This document shows, piece after piece, positions 51,647-61,426 of a stretch of 64,000 nucleotides of DNA. The notes beneath the pieces were generated by a model. That model was not told the origin of the DNA. It saw only the letters and a program-made list of their open reading frames with translations, and did no database searches. This DNA comes from UBA7359 sp963976795 (lineage in GTDB: Bacteria > Pseudomonadota > Gammaproteobacteria > Eutrophobiales > Eutrophobiaceae): contig CAXBLT010000001.1 of assembly GCA_963976795.1 (NCBI GenBank), positions 62,001-126,000 of the forward strand, written 5' to 3'. Position 1 is the stretch's first letter, and every line of letters starts with the position of its first letter. A program made the position numbers and the translations under genes.

Positions 51647-54535
51647 ATGGAGGCAGAAGGCACTGCTAATACAGAATCAACTACTAACACCACAGACGAT
51701 AGTCTTAATGCTGGTGTAGTCGATGCTAATACAGACGCGCATCAGCCTGATTATTTGACTGGTCAACTCAGTCAATATCATGTTATTCGTCGCAATGGAA
51801 AAGTCACTGCATTTGACCTAGGAAAAATCTCTGTGGCCATGACCAAGGCATTTATTAATGTCGAAGGCGGTACTGCTGCCGCTTCTACCCGTATCCACCA
51901 AATAGTAGAAGCATTGACTCAACAAGTCGTTAATGCGCTAACACGACGCATGCCCGATGGCGGTACGGTGCATATTGAAGACATTCAAGATCAAGTAGAA
52001 CTGTCGCTAATGCGTGCAGGCGAACAAAAAATAGCGCGCGCATATGTCATCTATCGTGAAGAGCGTTCACGCGAACGCGCGGCTGAAGCTGCAATAAACC
52101 CAACATCACAAAAAGAAACAACTTCAAGCCAAATCAATGTCAAACAGCTAAATGGTCAAAAAACACCACTAGATGAAGTACGTTTACGTGCTGTAATTAC
52201 TGAAGCCTGTGCAGGTTTTTCTGAGGTCGATGCAGAACTGATTATTCAAGATTCCCTTAATAATCTATTCGATGGTATAGACGAGGTTGATGTTGGTAAT
52301 GCATTGGTAATGTCTGCCAGGACCTTAATAGAGAAAGAGCCCGATTACACCTATGTGGCAGCATGTCTATTACTGGACAAAATGCGACAAGAAGCCCTGA
52401 CGTTTCTTGAAGGCACCATGACCCAAGCGACACACCAGGAAATGAGCGATCGTTATGGGACTTATTTCAAAAAATACATCCATACTGGATCTGACTTGGG
52501 ATTGCTTGATCATGAATTAACTAAATATGATCTTGAACGGCTGGGAGATGCTATTCATCCTGATCGTGATCGTCAATTCACATACCTTGGATTACAAACA
52601 CTTTACGATCGCTATTTTATTCACTCTGATGAGTTTCGTTTTGAGTTGCCTCAAGCATTTTTTATGCGCGTTGCGATGGGTTTGGCTATCAATGAACTGG
52701 ATCGTGAAGGACGTGCTATAGAATTCTATGAACTCTTATCCTCTTTTGACTTTATGAGTTCAACCCCAACCTTGTTTAACTCGGGAACTTGTCGTCCACA
52801 GCTCTCTAGCTGCTATTTAACAACAGTTCCGGATGACCTCGACGGGATATTCTCGGCGATTAAAGATGATGCCTTATTATCCAAATTTGCCGGCGGCTTG
52901 GGTAATGACTGGACCCCTGTTCGTGCCTTGGGAGCACATATCAAAGGCACCAATGGTAAATCGCAGGGCGTTGTTCCCTTCTTGAAAGTGGCCAACGATA
53001 CTGCTGTCGCTGTTAATCAGGGCGGCAAACGTAAAGGGGCTATGTGTGCCTATCTTGAAACCTGGCATATGGATATCGAAGAGTTTCTCGATTTACGTAA
53101 AAACACGGGTGATGAGCGTCGTCGTACGCATGATATGAATACGGCTAACTGGATACCGGATCTTTTTATGAAACGTGTGGCAGAAGAAGCACAATGGACA
53201 TTGTTTTCACCGCATGAAACATCTGATCTGCATGATCTTTATGGCATTGAGTTTGAAGCACGTTATGTTGAATACGAACAAGCAGCAGCAGCCGGCAATA
53301 TTAGTAATTTCAAGACTATTCCTGCTCTGGATTTATGGCGCAAGATGCTATCAATGCTATTTGAAACAGGACATCCTTGGGTGACATTCAAAGACCCGTG
53401 CAATATCCGTTCGCCGCAATCTCATGTAGGCGTAGTTCATTCATCAAACCTTTGCACTGAGATCACACTGAACACATCTGATGATGAGATTGCAGTTTGT
53501 AATTTGGGCTCGGTCAATCTGCCACAACACGTCGACGAAAATGGTCTCAATATAGAAAAACTTGAAAAAACCATTAAAACAGCAATGCGCATGTTGGATA
53601 ACGTCATTGATTACAATTATTACAGTGTGCTCAAAGCAAGACGTTCCAATCTGCGACACAGACCAGTTGGACTTGGTATTATGGGGTTTCAGGATGCTTT
53701 GTATAAACAACGCTTGGCTTACACCTCTGATGAAGCGATAAGTTTCGCTGATACAAGTATGGAAGCCGTCAGTTATTACGCTATCAAGGCATCTACTGAC
53801 TTGGCTGAAGAACGAGGTGCTTATTCAAGCTTTAACGGTTCGCTTTGGAGCCAAGGTACATTACCGATAGATTCAATGCAGCGTCTGGCTGACGTGCGTG
53901 GAGATTATCTACAGGCAAATTTTGAACAATCCTTAAACTGGGATGAATTGCGCGAACGCGTAATGAAGGTCGGCATGCGTAACTCAAACTGCATGGCTAT
54001 TGCTCCTACAGCAACCATTTCAAATATATGTGGCGTCAGTCAATCGATCGAACCGACCTATCAAAACCTGTTTGTTAAATCGAATTTGTCTGGTGAATTT
54101 ACAGTCGTTAATCCTTACCTTGCTCATGATTTAAAAGCACACGGTATTTGGGATGACGTTATGGTGAATGATCTCAAATACTTTGATGGTAGTGTTCAAG
54201 AAATTGACCGAATTCCAAATGATCTGAAAGAAATCTACGCCACTGCTTTTGAGATCGACTCGCGCTGGTTGGTCGAAGCGGCTTCAAGACGCCAAAAATG
54301 GATCGATCAAGGGCAGTCATTAAACCTTTACATGGCAGAACCTAGTGGCAAGAAACTTGACAATCTTTACAAACTTGCCTGGGTGCGTGGTCTTAAAACC
54401 ACATACTACTTACGCTCACTTGGCGCAACGCATATGGAGAAAAGCACCAGTAATAGTTCAGAAAAACAGAGCGCGCCAGTTGAAGAAGCAAAGGTCTGCT
54501 CTATTCTCGACCCGGATTGCGAAGCATGTCAGTAA
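51647..54535 (+). CDS. nrdA: Ribonucleoside-diphosphate reductase alpha subunit
   Basis: The class Ia large subunit reduces ribonucleotides to deoxyribonucleotides. 962 residues, longer than E. coli NrdA because two ATP-cone domains are present (about 44-145 and 160-265). Catalytic signatures include FNSGTCRPQLSSCYLT, the NLCTEI and CNLGSVNL region, and YYLRSLGATHMEKS. The C-terminal redox tail is CSILDPDCEACQ. The ATG follows GGAGG. Two cones suggest elaborate dATP control. nrdB follows 35 bases later. Confidence 0.95.
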   Translation: MEAEGTANTESTTNTTDDSLNAGVVDANTDAHQPDYLTGQLSQYHVIRRNGKVTAFDLGKISVAMTKAFINVEGGTAAASTRIHQIVEALTQQVVNALTRRMPDGGTVHIEDIQDQVELSLMRAGEQKIARAYVIYREERSRERAAEAAINPTSQKETTSSQINVKQLNGQKTPLDEVRLRAVITEACAGFSEVDAELIIQDSLNNLFDGIDEVDVGNALVMSARTLIEKEPDYTYVAACLLLDKMRQEALTFLEGTMTQATHQEMSDRYGTYFKKYIHTGSDLGLLDHELTKYDLERLGDAIHPDRDRQFTYLGLQTLYDRYFIHSDEFRFELPQAFFMRVAMGLAINELDREGRAIEFYELLSSFDFMSSTPTLFNSGTCRPQLSSCYLTTVPDDLDGIFSAIKDDALLSKFAGGLGNDWTPVRALGAHIKGTNGKSQGVVPFLKVANDTAVAVNQGGKRKGAMCAYLETWHMDIEEFLDLRKNTGDERRRTHDMNTANWIPDLFMKRVAEEAQWTLFSPHETSDLHDLYGIEFEARYVEYEQAAAAGNISNFKTIPALDLWRKMLSMLFETGHPWVTFKDPCNIRSPQSHVGVVHSSNLCTEITLNTSDDEIAVCNLGSVNLPQHVDENGLNIEKLEKTIKTAMRMLDNVIDYNYYSVLKARRSNLRHRPVGLGIMGFQDALYKQRLAYTSDEAISFADTSMEAVSYYAIKASTDLAEERGAYSSFNGSLWSQGTLPIDSMQRLADVRGDYLQANFEQSLNWDELRERVMKVGMRNSNCMAIAPTATISNICGVSQSIEPTYQNLFVKSNLSGEFTVVNPYLAHDLKAHGIWDDVMVNDLKYFDGSVQEIDRIPNDLKEIYATAFEIDSRWLVEAASRRQKWIDQGQSLNLYMAEPSGKKLDNLYKLAWVRGLKTTYYLRSLGATHMEKSTSNSSEKQSAPVEEAKVCSILDPDCEACQ

Positions 54536-54570
54536 TCCTAGATAAAATAATTGATGAGGTGAACCTGTAA

Positions 54571-55710
54571 ATGTTGGACTGGAATGACCCATTAGCTAAA
54601 CCATCAATCAATAGTGCTACAGTAGAACCAGCCATTGTAGAGCAGTCATTAAACAGATCTGCTCCAGATAACGCGGCTAAACCTACTTCTGCGCTGAGTA
54701 AGATTGCACCTGTTAACCCGGAAGATAAGCGTGTTATTAACGGGCAAACAGACATAAATCAATTAGCACCTTTTAAATATCCGTGGGCGTGGAATTTTTT
54801 CCTAAATGCCAATAAAAATCATTGGACACCACTTGATATCAATATGGCACAGGATGTAACCGACTACCGCCATAAGCTGACTCTGGAAGAAAAACACGTA
54901 TACGAAAACGTATTATCATATTTGACGACTTCTGATATCTTAGCCATGCGTAATATTGGTCTGGCCGTCATGGAAAAGATGTCCGCTCCTGAATTGCAAA
55001 TCTATCAGGCACGTCAGGTTTATGAAGAAGCATTACACACCTGGACCTATCAACATTGCATAGAAACGATCGGCTTGGATCAAAGTGAGATCTATAATCG
55101 TTATCGTGTAGTGCCAGAAATACATCAGAAGATCTCCGTGGCTAATCGACGTCTAAGTTCAGTCTTGCGATCTGATATTGATTTACGTGACCGAGATGAA
55201 CTGCATAATTTCGTTATCGCTTATATGTTTTTTGCTGGTGTTTTTGAAGGTTGTTGGTTTTATAATGGGTTCAGCCCTATCTTTGCCTTGCAACGTCGTG
55301 GACTCATGAAAGGTACTGCAGAACAATTACAATACATCATGCGCGATGAAGTCATGCATGCTGCTTTCGGCATTCGCGTGGTCAAACAAATCATTCAAGA
55401 AGAAAACCTGACGCTAGATAAAAAAGCGATTCGTGAAATGTGGGATGAATCTTATGAAGCTGAAAAAGCCTACACTAGTTATATTCTGAAAGACCCGATA
55501 CTGGGATATTCCGCACAAACCCATATTGGTCAATTTCAGTACATTGCCAATAGACGTGCCAACCAGCTCGGCTTAAACGAAGAACCTTTCCCCGGCGCAG
55601 AATCCACCCTGCCCTGGCTGGATGAACAAGCCAATATGAGAAAAGAAAAGAATTTCTTTGAAACGCGCGTCACGGAATATCAAACTGGGGGCGCATTAAA
55701 TTGGGATTGA
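54571..55710 (+). CDS. nrdB: Ribonucleoside-diphosphate reductase beta subunit
   Basis: It houses the di-iron tyrosyl radical for NrdA. 379 residues. Ligand region YEEALHTWTY gives E153, H156 and Y160, matching the E-x2-H-x3-Y spacing around Tyr122 of E. coli, so a tyrosyl radical enzyme is expected. Later ligands lie in GVFEGCWFYNGF and MRDEVMHAAFG. The first 60 residues are a Pro/Ala/Ser-rich extension not seen in E. coli NrdB. A hairpin string follows the stop codon. Confidence 0.95.
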   Translation: MLDWNDPLAKPSINSATVEPAIVEQSLNRSAPDNAAKPTSALSKIAPVNPEDKRVINGQTDINQLAPFKYPWAWNFFLNANKNHWTPLDINMAQDVTDYRHKLTLEEKHVYENVLSYLTTSDILAMRNIGLAVMEKMSAPELQIYQARQVYEEALHTWTYQHCIETIGLDQSEIYNRYRVVPEIHQKISVANRRLSSVLRSDIDLRDRDELHNFVIAYMFFAGVFEGCWFYNGFSPIFALQRRGLMKGTAEQLQYIMRDEVMHAAFGIRVVKQIIQEENLTLDKKAIREMWDESYEAEKAYTSYILKDPILGYSAQTHIGQFQYIANRRANQLGLNEEPFPGAESTLPWLDEQANMRKEKNFFETRVTEYQTGGALNWD

Positions 55711-55738
55711 TGTCTATAACGAATTGGGTTTACCGTGA

Positions 55739-55812
55739 CCGCCTTAGCGGGAACAGCCGAGATGGATGCTCGGCTATTGCCTGGTATCTCCAGCCTCTTC
55801 CGGATACCAGGC
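55739..55812 (+). terminator. Three tandem hairpins after nrdB
   Basis: CCGC/GCGG (55739-55750), AGCCGAG/CTCGGCT (55755-55775, loop ATGGATG) and GCCTGGTATC/GATACCAGGC (55779-55812) follow each other within 75 bases. CTTCTTATT comes after the last stem. The last hairpin can terminate nrdAB; the whole string resembles those at 1290-1404 and 25524-25659. Confidence 0.65.
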
Positions 55813-55898
55813 CTTCTTATTCAGTAAACAAACCCTGATTAAGTAAGGTTTGTATTGTTTCATAATGTCGAAATAAACAGAAATTGATGGAGAACTTA

Positions 55899-56063
55899 AT
55901 GTCAGCAGTTGAACAAATTCCAGTAGATGAAATAGAAAATTCTAGCTTATTAGACTGTTATCGCATAGCACTGGATTTTGGAATGCCTGCAGCACTCAAA
56001 GCTTATGAAAAGTTAGCGTTTGAATCTGTAAACTATACAAACGATTCAAACATTGAAGATTAA
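55899..56063 (+). CDS. Small hypothetical protein (54 aa)
   Basis: An acidic 54-residue ORF (starts MSAVEQIPVDEIENSSLLDC, ends NDSNIED). ATGGAGAA gives a GGAG ribosome site about 7 bases before its ATG. Residues 15-40 look like one or two amphipathic helices (LLDCYRIALDFGMPAALKAY). No family recognised. It lies after the nrdAB hairpins and converges on the chemoreceptor gene, with 5 bases between stop codons. Codon pattern and ribosome site favour a real gene. Confidence 0.6.
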   Translation: MSAVEQIPVDEIENSSLLDCYRIALDFGMPAALKAYEKLAFESVNYTNDSNIED

Positions 56064-56068
56064 TTTTT

Positions 56069-57253
56069 CTACTCATCAATCTTGAACTTGACTACATGAC
56101 CTTGAAGAGCTGATGCCAGTCTAGCAAGTTCATCACTAGCACTAGCTGTTTGTTGCGAGCCTGCTGCAGTTTCTTGAGCAACTTCACTTATATTAACAAT
56201 ATTACGATTAATCTCTTCAGCTGTAGCACTTTGTTCTTCCGCCGCACTCGCTATTTGCATGTTCATGCATTTGATATTATCAACAACACCGGTGATAGCT
56301 TGAAGTGCCTCACCTGCCTTGGCAGCTTGTTTAACACTATCTTCCGCCTTTGTCCGCCCCAATTCCATGACGCTAACAGCCTGATTGGCACCGTTCTGTA
56401 ATTTCTCGATCATATCATTGATTTCACGTGTTGATTGTTGTGTACGGCTCGCTAAAGTCCTGACTTCATCGGCAACGACAGCAAAACCACGTCCCTGCTC
56501 ACCTGCGCGTGCAGCTTCTATCGCCGCGTTAAGTGCAAGTAAATTAGTTTGTTCTGCGATATCTCGAATAACATCTAATACAGCGCCAATACTGAGGCTA
56601 TCCCCTTTCAGCTTTTCAATCACTTCCGAGGTGTGCTCAACTTCAGAAGCAAGATTATTTATAGTTTCCACCGTAGTATTCACAACCCCACTACCATCTT
56701 TTGCACGCTCATCTGCATCTGTTGCAGCTGACGCCGCATTAGCTGCATTTTGTGATACCTCGGAAACTGTTGCTGACATCTCGTTCATAGCCGTTGCTAC
56801 TTGCTCTATTTCACCTTGCTGACGCATAACACCATTATTTGCTTGCTCGGTTATAGCAGAGAGTTCTTCAGCTGCTGTTGCTAGTTGTACAGAACTCCCT
56901 AACATTTCTTTTACCAAAGACATAAAACCCTTGCGCGCTTCAGAATATTTCCAACACATCCAGGCAAACTCATCTTTTCCGGAAATACTCACTTTATGAG
57001 TCAGATCGCCTTGAGACATTGCGTGCAATCCCTGCACTAGCAATTCAGCGCGTTTACCATTCAATTTACCCAAATAATAACCGACACCTAATGTGATCAA
57101 TACTAAAGCGAGGTTTAAAATCGTTGTCGTTATTATACTAAAGCCGTCAAAATATATAATAGATTGCACGCTAAACAAACCAACACAGACAATTCCTGTA
57201 AACAAATAAAACTGTTTGGTAATACTGAATTTTGTAATCCATTTTTCCATCAA
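56069..57253 (-). CDS. Methyl-accepting chemotaxis protein without a periplasmic domain
   Basis: A 394-residue chemoreceptor. Two adjacent membrane helices (about 15-33 and 38-62) leave no ligand domain. A HAMP-like linker (GLHAMSQGDLTHKVSISGKD) and a full signalling domain follow, with the conserved hairpin tip DIAEQTNLLALNAAIEAARAGEQGRGFAVVADEVR. It probably senses through the membrane, or through energy or redox state, like Aer-type receptors. No che genes are in the window. It ends 5 bases from the small gene's stop. Confidence 0.9.
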   Translation of the reverse strand: MMEKWITKFSITKQFYLFTGIVCVGLFSVQSIIYFDGFSIITTTILNLALVLITLGVGYYLGKLNGKRAELLVQGLHAMSQGDLTHKVSISGKDEFAWMCWKYSEARKGFMSLVKEMLGSSVQLATAAEELSAITEQANNGVMRQQGEIEQVATAMNEMSATVSEVSQNAANAASAATDADERAKDGSGVVNTTVETINNLASEVEHTSEVIEKLKGDSLSIGAVLDVIRDIAEQTNLLALNAAIEAARAGEQGRGFAVVADEVRTLASRTQQSTREINDMIEKLQNGANQAVSVMELGRTKAEDSVKQAAKAGEALQAITGVVDNIKCMNMQIASAAEEQSATAEEINRNIVNISEVAQETAAGSQQTASASDELARLASALQGHVVKFKIDE

Positions 57254-57441
57254 CCTACTCCAAATCGCATTAATACTTATTTGAAAAATAATCGTTTCAA
57301 TGAGCTCTTAACTCATTATTTCGGCAAATCTCACCGAATCTTTAAACATTTAGCGGGGATCAGCACAAATTCTCTGGAAAGAACTACTGTAATTGATCAT
57401 TTCTGGATTAGGGTTGACTCAGGAGAAAGAATTTTACGTAT

Positions 57442-58026
57442 TTAAAATAGCTCTTTTAACTCCTGGTAATGGCGCGCATTAATCAAACATATCTCTCCTT
57501 GAAATTTGTCGATAAACTGTTGAAAGCCCTTATCTAAAATATTATTGTTGATAAGTTCTTCAAGTGAAGCATCTATTTTCCGCAACACTTTGGCTTTGAT
57601 CAATACCAACCTATCTGCAGCCAATTTAGTAGCTAGCCAAAGAGCTATGCTGTCAGAAGTATAATTCCAGCTTGCAGGGATCTCAGATCCGTCTGTAAGT
57701 AAAGTCGTGGGTAACCATAATACAGGGATATTTTTATCTAGGCTTGATGACAATGATTCAAGATCTTCCACAATATGGAGGTTTTTATTCATGCCTGCCA
57801 GTAAATAACCATATTGAGACATCGCTAGTAATGCTAAATGGTGCGCTGTCTGATCATCAAAACCTAATGAGCTTTGCATTCCCCGAACCTTGTCGGCAAA
57901 TTCACCTCCTCCGGGAACAATGATAATATTGTTCATAGCTGCCAGTGATCGAATCGTAGTTAACCAATCACCTAGATTCCTGTTTCGCATTAAGCTGCCG
58001 CCCAGTTTGATGACTGTTATGCTCAA
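57442..58026 (-). CDS. Amino acid kinase-fold protein (MfnE-like)
   Basis: A 194-residue kinase with the aspartokinase/UMP-kinase fold: VIKLGGSLMRN at the start, IVPGGGEFADKVR, and NYTSDSIALWLATKLAADRL near the end. In methanogens MfnE, an amino acid kinase, phosphorylates the aminomethylfuran phosphate on the way to methanofuran; short versions occur in methylotroph C1-cofactor clusters. Here it overlaps pabB by 4 bases as the last gene of that operon. The exact substrate is inferred from context. Confidence 0.8.
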   Translation of the reverse strand: MSITVIKLGGSLMRNRNLGDWLTTIRSLAAMNNIIIVPGGGEFADKVRGMQSSLGFDDQTAHHLALLAMSQYGYLLAGMNKNLHIVEDLESLSSSLDKNIPVLWLPTTLLTDGSEIPASWNYTSDSIALWLATKLAADRLVLIKAKVLRKIDASLEELINNNILDKGFQQFIDKFQGEICLINARHYQELKELF

Positions 58027-59390
58027 ACAGTTTCTGCCTGTTTAAATAATTTCAACATCGCTGCTGCCTTATCAAAACATTCTTTATATTCAGCATCAAC
58101 GTCAGAATCCCAAACAATACCACCACCTGCATTAAAATAAAGTCGACCATTATAATTGATCAAGGTTCTAATACAGATATTACTATCCATGTTTCCATCT
58201 AAACCAAGATAAAAAATAGAACCGCAATATACTGAGCGGCGGTGTGGCTCCAGTTCCTCGATAATTTCCATTGATCTGTGTTTCGGTGCTCCCGTTATCG
58301 ACCCACCGGGGAAACACCCACGCATTAAATCAATTGAATCTTTATTCTCCGCTAAGCGACCGCTAACAGTACTGACAAGATGATGAACTGTTGCGAAGGT
58401 TTCCAACGCAAATAATTTCGGAACAACGACAGAACCCGGTTCACAAACTTTACTAATATCATTCCTTAACAAATCAACAATCATGAGGTTTTCAGCACGA
58501 TCTTTTTCGCTTTCGAGCAAACACATTGCTAAGGCTTTGTCTTCGTAAGCAAATACAGATCGATGTTTTGTGCCTTTGATAGGTTTAGTTTCAACCTGAT
58601 TACCCGTAACTCGTAAAAAACGTTCTGGAGATGAGCTTAAGACAGCACCGAATGGCAAGTTAAGGTAAGCTGCATAGGGAGCTGGATTAACATTACGTAA
58701 TTTTAAATACGCTGCCCAACTATCTCCTTCAAAATCGGCAACGAACCGCTGTGATAAATTAGCCTGATAACAATCACCATCACGGATGTATTGTTTAACT
58801 TTATCAAAGGCGAGTCCATATTGTTCTCTGGATAAATTAGATTTAACATCAGAGGTTATACGGTACTCTTTTGTTTCTTTATTAGCTGGTGTTGAAAATA
58901 AATCCAGTAATTCCTGCCACATTGATTCTGTCTTATCAAATCGACAAAAACTGGCTAGCCACACACGCCGCAGATGGTGGTCTACAATCAGTGACCAATC
59001 ATAAATACCTACAGCCATTTCAGGCATATTAATATCTTGTTTTGATATTTCAGGTAATGTTTCTAGTCTACGACCCAGATCATAGGACAAATACCCAACG
59101 GCGCCACCGCAAAATGGTAGTCCACTCAAATTGTTTCTTTTATCACCGAGATATTGATTTAAGATCAGTAAGGGGTCTTCAGTAGAAGTTAACTCATTGC
59201 CATTATTATTGATCTGAGTGATATCACCATATGTTTCAAGTGTGACCGCAGGACGTGAAACAATAATATCGTAACGTCCCATATCAATTTCAGGGTAGCC
59301 ACTATCAAAAAATATGCTCCAAGGCTCATCTGCTATCAAAGAAAATAATTCTGCTGCATTTCGCTGGTAAGGTAACTCGGAAACTTTCAT
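58023..59390 (-). CDS. pabB: Aminodeoxychorismate synthase component I
   Basis: It converts chorismate with glutamine-derived ammonia to aminodeoxychorismate, the p-aminobenzoate precursor. 455 residues. The chorismate-enzyme core shows LSSSPERFLRV, the PabB-type PIKGTKHRS (anthranilate synthases have PIAGT), DLLRNDISKVC, GGSITGAPKHRSMEII and FNAGGGIVWDSD. It overlaps both neighbours by 4 bases. Placement among methanopterin/methanofuran-type genes makes sense, since p-aminobenzoate is the arylamine part of methanopterin. No pabA is visible here. Confidence 0.92.
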   Translation of the reverse strand: MKVSELPYQRNAAELFSLIADEPWSIFFDSGYPEIDMGRYDIIVSRPAVTLETYGDITQINNNGNELTSTEDPLLILNQYLGDKRNNLSGLPFCGGAVGYLSYDLGRRLETLPEISKQDINMPEMAVGIYDWSLIVDHHLRRVWLASFCRFDKTESMWQELLDLFSTPANKETKEYRITSDVKSNLSREQYGLAFDKVKQYIRDGDCYQANLSQRFVADFEGDSWAAYLKLRNVNPAPYAAYLNLPFGAVLSSSPERFLRVTGNQVETKPIKGTKHRSVFAYEDKALAMCLLESEKDRAENLMIVDLLRNDISKVCEPGSVVVPKLFALETFATVHHLVSTVSGRLAENKDSIDLMRGCFPGGSITGAPKHRSMEIIEELEPHRRSVYCGSIFYLGLDGNMDSNICIRTLINYNGRLYFNAGGGIVWDSDVDAEYKECFDKAAAMLKLFKQAETV

Positions 59391-60436
59391 CGTATAGTTG
59401 ATAATCGATTTAACTGGGCCAATGCAACAGCTGGGGCACAGGTATTACACTGTCGTGAAAGCTTTGAATCACTAGCACACAACTCACTAAATTCTATATA
59501 GGGGATATTCAAGCGACGGGCTATTTTCTTGACTAAAAAACAACCAACACCGGCACCCACTATTTTTTGTTTTTTAACATCCACACTTGTTAATACTCTA
59601 AGAATGGACTTAGTAAGCATCTGCACCTGCATTTCTTCAAAATACTGTGCAAGGTTACGCCAACTTTTATCACTAAGTTTGAAGCTGTTTGAATCCGTGC
59701 CTAACATCCTGACAAGACGCCTGATGCTACTTGTAATATCTTTTTTCCCACCATCTGCCGTATCCATTAAATCATCAGCTTCTTCGATAGCTCCAAGGAC
59801 TCTATACACATCTGCCGTATTTGCAAAAGATTCTACTGCTAAATTTTGCCATTCTCCGGCAAAAGGAATTCTTTTAGTTAATGACATTAATGGTGTTCTA
59901 ATAACACCTGTATAAACCAACTCATCAAACCGTAATCTACCTTGATCATCACGGCCTCGCGTAGCCACCGTTTTATTAGAAAAAGGAATTATATCTGTCG
60001 TCGTACTGCCCACATCAACAAACAGTCCAGAGCCTACCAAAGAAGCAACATAAGTCGCACTGGCATGCCAATTAGCAGAAGCAAGATGATTAATTTTTTT
60101 ATTCGCATTAACTAAGTTTAATATTTTTCCATCCGTTGCATATAATCTTATATTACCCCCTAATATAGTTTCACATAAGTTAACAAGCGTCTTCATGCCC
60201 GATTCTCTGTCTTTGAATATATCAACTAACTCTGCGGTCATAGTCAGCACATGAGATAATGTGCCATCAGGTAATTTTTCTATTGCACTCGGGAATGTAT
60301 CTTCAAGCAACTCCAAACCATGCCAAAGTGGTGTAGCAAATTGTTCTATCACCCCTATTTCACCAATGGCACTGACACTTGCAACTTTGAGATGCGCGCC
60401 ACCAATGTCCCAACCTATGTAATGAGAAGCTTTCAT
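59387..60436 (-). CDS. Hydantoinase/oxoprolinase-family C1-pathway protein (MfnF-like)
   Basis: A 349-residue ASKHA-fold protein. GWDIGGAHLKVASVS is the phosphate-binding start, FVDVGSTTTDIIPF the second phosphate loop, and IVGAGVGCFLVK the adenosine region. This family marks H4MPT-linked one-carbon clusters in bacteria and methanogens. I recall the archaeal methanofuran enzyme MfnF as a relative, which should be checked. A C-terminal CNTCAPAVALAQL holds two cysteines (C335, C338) preceded by C323 and C331. It starts 8 bases after the ATP-grasp gene. Confidence 0.85.
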   Translation of the reverse strand: MKASHYIGWDIGGAHLKVASVSAIGEIGVIEQFATPLWHGLELLEDTFPSAIEKLPDGTLSHVLTMTAELVDIFKDRESGMKTLVNLCETILGGNIRLYATDGKILNLVNANKKINHLASANWHASATYVASLVGSGLFVDVGSTTTDIIPFSNKTVATRGRDDQGRLRFDELVYTGVIRTPLMSLTKRIPFAGEWQNLAVESFANTADVYRVLGAIEEADDLMDTADGGKKDITSSIRRLVRMLGTDSNSFKLSDKSWRNLAQYFEEMQVQMLTKSILRVLTSVDVKKQKIVGAGVGCFLVKKIARRLNIPYIEFSELCASDSKLSRQCNTCAPAVALAQLNRLSTIR

Positions 60437-60444
60437 CTACACTA

Positions 60445-61422
60445 TTATATCTTTATTCTTACAGGTACAGCCGCTGCAAGATCAATCTCAGGTAATTTTC
60501 CCATCAGAAACGTATCCAATATCTTTTTAGTCATATTAATACCTAATGATTCAGACAAGCCTACATAAGTAGTTGTAAACCGAGGATTGATCTCCAATAC
60601 AAATAGTTTGTTATTAGCCTCGATCATATCAACGCCGATATAGCCAGAAAAACCTTCTATCTCAGCAATTATTTTAAGTGCTAAGACCATCATTTCTTTT
60701 TTTAAATACAAGCATTCATTTACACCTATAGTGGACAAACGCACAACTTCATTTTCTATAGCCACATAGAGCACATTACATGCTAACAATTGAACTTTCT
60801 CGTCAAAGACCAGTAATGACATACTCAGATGCCGGCCATTAATAAAAGGCTGCACAACAAAATTATTGCATTTCTTATCTGCAATAATCTCAATCAGCCG
60901 GCTTTTATCTTTAATAAAGAAACAAGATTCTCCACCAACGCCATCATCTGGTTTTATAACCCAACCTGTTTGACTAGCAGGAGGCTCATCATTAATGTTT
61001 TTCGTTTCAACAACATCAACACCTGCTTCTTGAAGCAAACTGCTGGTTTGTAGTTTACTTGCGGCGATCCTGATTGCATCAGGGCTTGAGCCTATAAAAA
61101 CCTTCCCATTTGTAATAAATACTTCTGCAAGCTTACCTAAACAATCATTTGTCTCAGGTGCAATCAACCATGCAATATCAGATTCATTAATGCATTCGTG
61201 TAACTTTTCTTCCAGTGACTCATTAATAATACGCTGACTAGCCGTATGATCACTCAACTTAAACCTTTTATCCCTCGTTAATGATATATCCGAAAACCCA
61301 GCTTCAATTAATTCATTTAACAAGGTCCTTATCATGAGCTCCCCTTCCCTAATTAAACTTTCTGACAAGGCTTGCCCAGCTAACCCTCCTCCTGTGATAA
61401 ACTCGAGTAAAAAATGACGCAT
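60445..61422 (-). CDS. ATP-grasp ligase (MfnD-like)
   Basis: A 325-residue ATP-grasp enzyme. The N-terminal LLEFITGGGLAGQALSESLI is typical of the methanofuran-related ligases. GWVIKPDDGVGGESCFFI carries the ATP lysine, and GYIGVDMIEANNKLFVLEIN plus NPRFTTTYVGL the metal and substrate site. Archaeal MfnD joins glutamate to tyramine, the first step of methanofuran side-chain assembly; bacterial homologues sit in formaldehyde-oxidation clusters. First gene of a four-gene operon. Its start codon is 4 bases from the divergent HisA-like gene. Confidence 0.85.
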   Translation of the reverse strand: MRHFLLEFITGGGLAGQALSESLIREGELMIRTLLNELIEAGFSDISLTRDKRFKLSDHTASQRIINESLEEKLHECINESDIAWLIAPETNDCLGKLAEVFITNGKVFIGSSPDAIRIAASKLQTSSLLQEAGVDVVETKNINDEPPASQTGWVIKPDDGVGGESCFFIKDKSRLIEIIADKKCNNFVVQPFINGRHLSMSLLVFDEKVQLLACNVLYVAIENEVVRLSTIGVNECLYLKKEMMVLALKIIAEIEGFSGYIGVDMIEANNKLFVLEINPRFTTTYVGLSESLGINMTKKILDTFLMGKLPEIDLAAAVPVRIKI

Positions 61423-61426
61423 TATT

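Noticed and set aside
56385..56822. 145-codon antisense frame inside the chemoreceptor
   Set aside because: The Ala/Ser-rich product mirrors the repetitive signalling domain of the real minus-strand gene; no family resemblance.
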